From NCBI GenBank assembly GCA_014621425.1, contig JAANBB010000563.1:1-22621 (forward strand): a stretch of 22,621 nucleotides of DNA. The letters are read 5' to 3'. This document shows, piece after piece, positions 18,877 to 22,621 of the stretch. This stretch comes from Cylindrodendrum hubeiense. Taxonomy: Eukaryota; Ascomycota; Sordariomycetes; Hypocreales; Nectriaceae. The notes under the pieces were generated by a model that saw only the letters and a list, made by a program, of their open reading frames with translations, ran no database searches and had not been told where the DNA came from. The position numbers and the translations under genes were made by a program. Numbering within the stretch: the first letter of the stretch is position 1; every line of letters begins with the position of its first letter.

Positions 18877-20154
18877 TCACAGCAGATCGTCAGTCCCGCT
18901 GGCGACGCTCTGCTCAATAGCAGTGGTGATGGACCGCTCCGAGAAGACAGGTCCCTGGCCGTCACAGCGGGCGACGTGCTTGAGTCGTTCGCTGACATCC
19001 CCCACATCGACAAGACCCTTCTTGAAGAGCTCGTGGGTGATGATGAAGTCCCAGGCAGCTCCGGCGGCCATCAGACGCTCGCCGTCGTCTGCAGTGACGA
19101 TACGATGAGAGGGAGTCTTGTTGGCGTGGTTCTGGAGGACATTGGAATAGAATTCGGTGGGGTTGAAGCGCATGGGTCCAGTGGCAGGTTCAGAAGAGAT
19201 CGAGCTTTTGTGGCTGCCGCCCATGTGGGAGGTGGCGCGAAGGATCTCGTTCTCAGTGGACATTTTCTGGAGGTCTCGCTTGAGGCGTTCGTTCTCGACC
19301 GACGCTTGTTGCTGGGCAGCCTCTAGACCTGCAAGCTTGGCCTCGAGGTCTTTGACATGTCTCTCCTTTCTTTCGCGGAAGGCCCGTTGACTGTGAGTGA
19401 AGTATGTTAGCGTTTGATTGGATATGCCTGGTTGAGGCTTGGTAGCAGCCGACTGACGACACTCGCTAAGACATGGGGCGTTGTTGGGCAGATGTACATA
19501 GTAGCCGGCCGACGGGTTTAGAAAGAGATGGGGAAACAACGTACGCAGCACGGTTCTGGGCCTTTCTCCGGGACTGAGCAGGTGTCATGGCATCATCTTC
19601 CTCGCTGGTACCACGGGTCACGTTCATTTCGTCCGAGACAGACTCGGCGCCCTGGCCGGGCTTCATGGCTCCAACACTGCCATGTCGCTGCTGGTGCTGG
19701 ACAAAGACGTTGTGGCCTGGGGGAGTAGGAGGGCCGGGGAAGCTGTTGGCGGACTGATGAGGGTTCGCGTTGAAGCCCTGGGAGTAGTCGAAAGCGGGAA
19801 ACTGGTCGTTTGTGTTCTGAGGCAGGGATTCATAGTTCTCCTGGAGCGAGAAGCGCAGGTGTCAGTAAAGAGGTAAAGAGGGGTCTTCAGGTATTAAACA
19901 GCCGGGCCGCGGAGCTGGAAGTTGGAGACACACGGTCGTGGGTGATAGAGTAATGCTCAGGTAAGGAGCGCTAAGGCAAGGGCTGCACGCTGGGAGTGGG
20001 GGAATCTGGGATTTTGGCAGCAACTCACCGGCGGGGAAGTGTTAAAATCGTCCGAAGCGGCCGAGTGCGAGTGAGAGGGCGTCAGAGGCGGGATGGGCAT
20101 GAACTGGTGGTAGGGCTGAGCGCCAGGGAAGCTGTACTGGCCGCTGAAATCCAT
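18877..20154 (-). CDS. AP-1/Yap-family bZIP transcription factor
   Basis: Three exons, complement(18877..19390, 19545..19840, 20029..20154), give 311 aa. Introns are 154 and 188 bp; the shorter has branch point GCTAAC. The intron after codon 141 lies inside the basic region and its removal restores AQNRAAQRAFRERKERH, the fungal Pap1/Yap1 signature (NxxAQxxFR). A leucine zipper follows at ~155-190 with heptad pattern and a coiled-coil composition. The N-terminus MDFSGQYSFPG plus PIPPLTPSHSHSAASDD and the C-terminal block (FIITHELFKKGLVDVGDVSE, then CDGQGPVF, EQSVASGTDDLL) are conserved features of a filamentous-fungal group often annotated Fcr3/RsmA/Yap-like. Such factors act in the nucleus in stress responses or secondary metabolism. 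The cysteine-rich redox domains of Yap1 are missing. The start at 20154 (GCCATGG) is preferred over an upstream in-frame ATG. Confidence 0.94.
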
Positions 20155-20589
20155 GGCGACGGCGGGTGGAGGGCGATGGCGGCGGAGGAGTTGGAGATGG
20201 AGTTTGCGATGATTGTCGTGACAGGCGAGGCCGGATGAGCAGCGGGCGCGCAATCGGTGGCTGACAAATGGAGGAGGCAAGAGCACTCAGGAAGACGACA
20301 GATGAGATGAAACCTGCGCCTCGACAGAGAGTAAGGGAGAGGGCCGGTGGTGATGGATCGCCGGTCGCAAGTCTGAGCGAGGGGGATGGAGATGAAGATG
20401 AGCGATTGAGTGTGGAGTGAATTAGTGGTTGAGCGGTTGAGCGAGAGTGAGGGAAGAGGCAACAGGGCGGTTGCGACGGGGAGCGAGCGAAGGACACCCT
20501 TTGGCGGCCGAATGAGGTGCTGTGGTGCCGTGAGGTAGTGAGGTAGGTGCGTTGGGCGTACAAAGTGCAAGTTGCGCAACGAGCAGCGT

Positions 20590-20641
20590 GCAGCAGGAGC
20601 AGCAGTAGTAGCAGCAGTAGTGGCAGCAGCAGCAGCAGCAA
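20590..20641. repeat. Imperfect CAG/TAG/CTG trinucleotide tract
   Basis: An interrupted (AGC)n tract with TAG and GAG variants, ending in five nearly perfect AGC units. On the transcribed minus strand it is a CTG-rich tract in the presumed bZIP leader. Confidence 0.85.
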
Positions 20642-20710
20642 GAGGGCTGTGGCAGGAGAGAGCTGATTGAGCTTGGTTGAGGTGACGGCAGGAAGGCCGC
20701 ACGGGTTTAG

Positions 20711-20734
20711 TGGACGTCTGGACGTCTGGACGTG
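20711..20734. repeat. Tandem repeat (TGGACGTC)x3
   Basis: Three 8-bp units, the last ending in G. Each contains the core ACGT that bZIP proteins commonly bind, and the repeat lies about 560 bp upstream of a bZIP gene start. Autoregulation is conceivable but unproven. Confidence 0.75.
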
Positions 20735-20767
20735 GGAGGAGGAGAAGGTGGGTGGGTGGATGGATGG

Positions 20768-20791
20768 GTGCGTGCGTGCGTGCGTGCGTGC
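20768..20791. repeat. Microsatellite (GTGC)x6
   Basis: Six perfect tetranucleotide units follow a GGTGGGTGGATGGATGG-type G-rich stretch. It is likely variable between strains. Confidence 0.9.
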
Positions 20792-21372
20792 TAGGGGTAG
20801 GGGCACTTGCAGGCTTGGGTAGCACTGTATGTCAGGGTAAAGTAGTATTTCCCAGGCGGCAGGGTCGGGGTCAACTGTGGCAATCGAGACGCAGATGAGC
20901 GGCAGGAGAGGGGGAATATATGAGCCACCGCAACATAGGCATCGTGGCGCTACAGGCGTGTTCCCTGTCGGCGAACTAGAGGATACCGGCAAAGGTGGAG
21001 GTGCAAAAAACAGGGGTCCTCTCTCTAGCTGGCACAGCAGAGGAATGGAAGGTCCAAGAAGACGCCCGCTCCAAAGGGCTGAGGGGGTGAAGCACGCCCC
21101 GGAGCCAGAGTGGCCACGCCCCAAAACGCCAAAAGGGCCCCAAAACGCCAGCCCAAAAGGTCCCCCATCATGGCGTTGGGGTTTATTAGGGGATCATGCC
21201 AAGCAATAGACAAGGGTCAGGAGGATCCGAGAAGGACCCTGTCGCTATGAGATCAAGGGTCACCGCCTGGCAAACCAGAGCAGAGCAGCAAATCAGCAAG
21301 ATGCATGCAGGCCTTAGCCGAAGAACGACGACTCGTTCAACAGCGTGTACAGACTACATGCCACGAAGAACA

Positions 21373-21424
21373 GGGACACGGGCACACGGGCACACGGGCA
21401 ACACGGGCAACACGGGCACACGGG
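21373..21424. repeat. Minisatellite of GGGCACAC / GGGCAACAC units
   Basis: About six tandem units alternate between an 8-bp (GGGCACAC) and a 9-bp (GGGCAACAC) form. It is in non-coding DNA far upstream of the bZIP gene. Confidence 0.85.
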
Positions 21425-22476
21425 ACGCTTCTATTTGTTCCCTGGCGGTGCAATGCGGAGCGGTGCGTTGCAGAGTGGGGGGCGTCTTCTTTCTGACTTG
21501 ACTAGGGATACTAGGGGTTCCTTGGCCGGGCTGAGGGCGAAGGCGATGGTTTGATTCATGCACCTGTCACCTGAAGAGATTTGGAGCAGACTCTAGACCG
21601 GACCCCGAAGATATCAGTCCGGAACACCGTAAACGACAGCAGGCCGGAGATCAACCCGCACCAATAGACCAGACAGACGCCAGACAGACGCCGGACCAAG
21701 CCAATCCAGCCCAACCCAAACCAGACCGACGCCAAACACCAGACCGACAACACAGACTAACAACCGCGCGAGAGGCTAAACCTTGGGCGTGGGCGTCATG
21801 ATGATATGATGATGCAGAGCCCGACGCACTGCAAGACGGGTATGGATGGTATGGATGCGATAGCTGCGCAGCTGCAGCTGGACCCCTCGTCATCGGGCAA
21901 ACGAACCCATGGCCAAGATGCTGCTGCATTTGCATTTGCAAGGGCTTCCTCGTGCCCCCTACCCTGCCCTGCCTTGCCTCGCCCAGAAATCCGGCACAAT
22001 ATGCCGGAGTTTTTCAAGACGGATATGGGAGATTCTGCAATGGGAATTTGACACGGACATGAAGATGGGGAACGAGGGCTCCGGAGATATCGAAGGCCTG
22101 CATTGGCGTCGACACTACCTCCGTACACCGCACTACACCACAAGGGCAATGCCAAGCTCAAGCTCAAGCTCGGCCGACCCTGGGAACTCTTGGACCCTTT
22201 TTTCGTCCCGCACCCTGTTCTTCCGCACCAACACATGGCTGCGAGTGACATTATCCTGAGGATCAACCTGTACAATCCTGTCAGATGGTCGGTGTGGTGG
22301 AGGCTACGGAGGGGACCTACATACGCCTCTGAGTCTCCGGCCTCGAGGACTGGCAGAAACCTTAAACCCTGGTTCCCCAATGACAACTCCAGGACAAGAC
22401 AATAGGCGAAACAACCCTAGGAGGCGGCGACGCTTGCAACAATTACAAATCTCCCAACTCGTCTAGATACTTGGCC

Positions 22477-22551
22477 ATGGCAGGAGACGGCGTCGAAGAG
22501 GAGCTCTACCGGCAAACTGGTAGCTGGTGGCGGGGAGAAGCTGGGTACCAG
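22477..22551 (+). CDS. Possible first exon of a gene running off the window
   Basis: An ATG in the strong context GCCATGG opens 25 codons (MAGDGVEEELYRQTGSWW...) directly followed by a good donor GTACGT at 22552-22557. Without splicing the frame stops near 22614. No acceptor or further exon is visible before the window ends and no family is recognised, so this is only a candidate. Confidence 0.15.
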
Positions 22552-22621
22552 GTACGTCGATCCGCTTTGGGGCGCCTGGGGGAAGGGCGACGAGTTGACT
22601 CCCATCTGGGATAGGCGAGGC

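Larger units (their letters stand above)
20155..22621. other. Upstream region of the bZIP gene; repeat-rich, no firm gene
   Basis: About 2.5 kb. From 20155 to about 21100 the minus strand is strongly C/T-rich, as expected for a long fungal leader and promoter. Long frames on that strand (247 and 360 codons) are Ser/Pro/Leu-rich products of this bias and run over the bZIP start in other frames, so I do not call them genes. Several simple repeats are listed separately. From 21200 to 22450 nothing coding is recognised. A weak exon candidate begins at 22477. Confidence 0.55.

Noticed and set aside
20042..21124. Long minus-strand frame (360 codons) overlapping the bZIP start
   Set aside because: It is Ser/Pro/Leu-rich and poly-Leu in places, which follows from the C/T bias and the CTG tract of the leader; it runs over the well-supported bZIP exon 1 in another frame.

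Overview
The window is nuclear DNA of a filamentous ascomycete (Pezizomycotina, most likely class Sordariomycetes; Hypocreales or Glomerellales would both fit). The signs are short GT-AG introns with CTAAC branch points, long CT-rich leaders, widely spaced genes on both strands, and protein families typical of this group: PalI/Rim9, an AP-1-type bZIP and a mitochondrial ABC1-type protein. No rRNA, tRNA, CRISPR array or intact transposon is visible. The species cannot be named from sequence alone.

Layout. 775-2806 (-): mitochondrial ABC1/ADCK1-type atypical kinase, the Mcp2/Cqd2 type. 2807-6738: almost 4 kb without a convincing gene, ending in a CT-rich leader. 6739-8896 (+): PalI/Rim9, ambient-pH sensor complex, with an RGG-like tail. 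8897-10773: intergenic DNA plus a pyrimidine-rich leader with short uORFs. 10774-12573 (+): a 599-aa, mostly disordered protein of unknown function. 13974-15378 (+): choline/ethanolaminephosphotransferase in three exons. 16051-17980 (-): three tiny cysteine-rich paralogs and a broken alcohol dehydrogenase fragment. 18877-20154 (-): AP-1/Yap-family bZIP factor in three exons. 20155-22621: GC-rich, repeat-bearing upstream DNA, with at most one weak exon candidate at the right edge.

The least ordinary part is the 16.0-18.5 kb block. The three small proteins (64, 61 and 64 aa) are very diverged, yet six cysteines and one tyrosine sit at identical residue numbers (C2, Y9, C11, C14, C27, C37, C54), with a last cysteine at 56 or 57 and no gap needed. 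Each gene has its own TATA-like box, with related sequence blocks just upstream at nearly the same spacing. The block therefore looks like a tandem-duplicated, co-regulated small-protein locus with its promoters copied along, interrupted by a decaying medium-chain dehydrogenase/reductase. A bZIP regulator lies upstream on the same strand; a regulatory link is only a hypothesis.

The other genes are housekeeping or signalling genes and do not form one pathway. Three (Mcp2-like, PalI, aminoalcoholphosphotransferase) act in or at membranes. Gene models were spliced by eye; every multi-exon model keeps frame and restores a family motif across its junctions.
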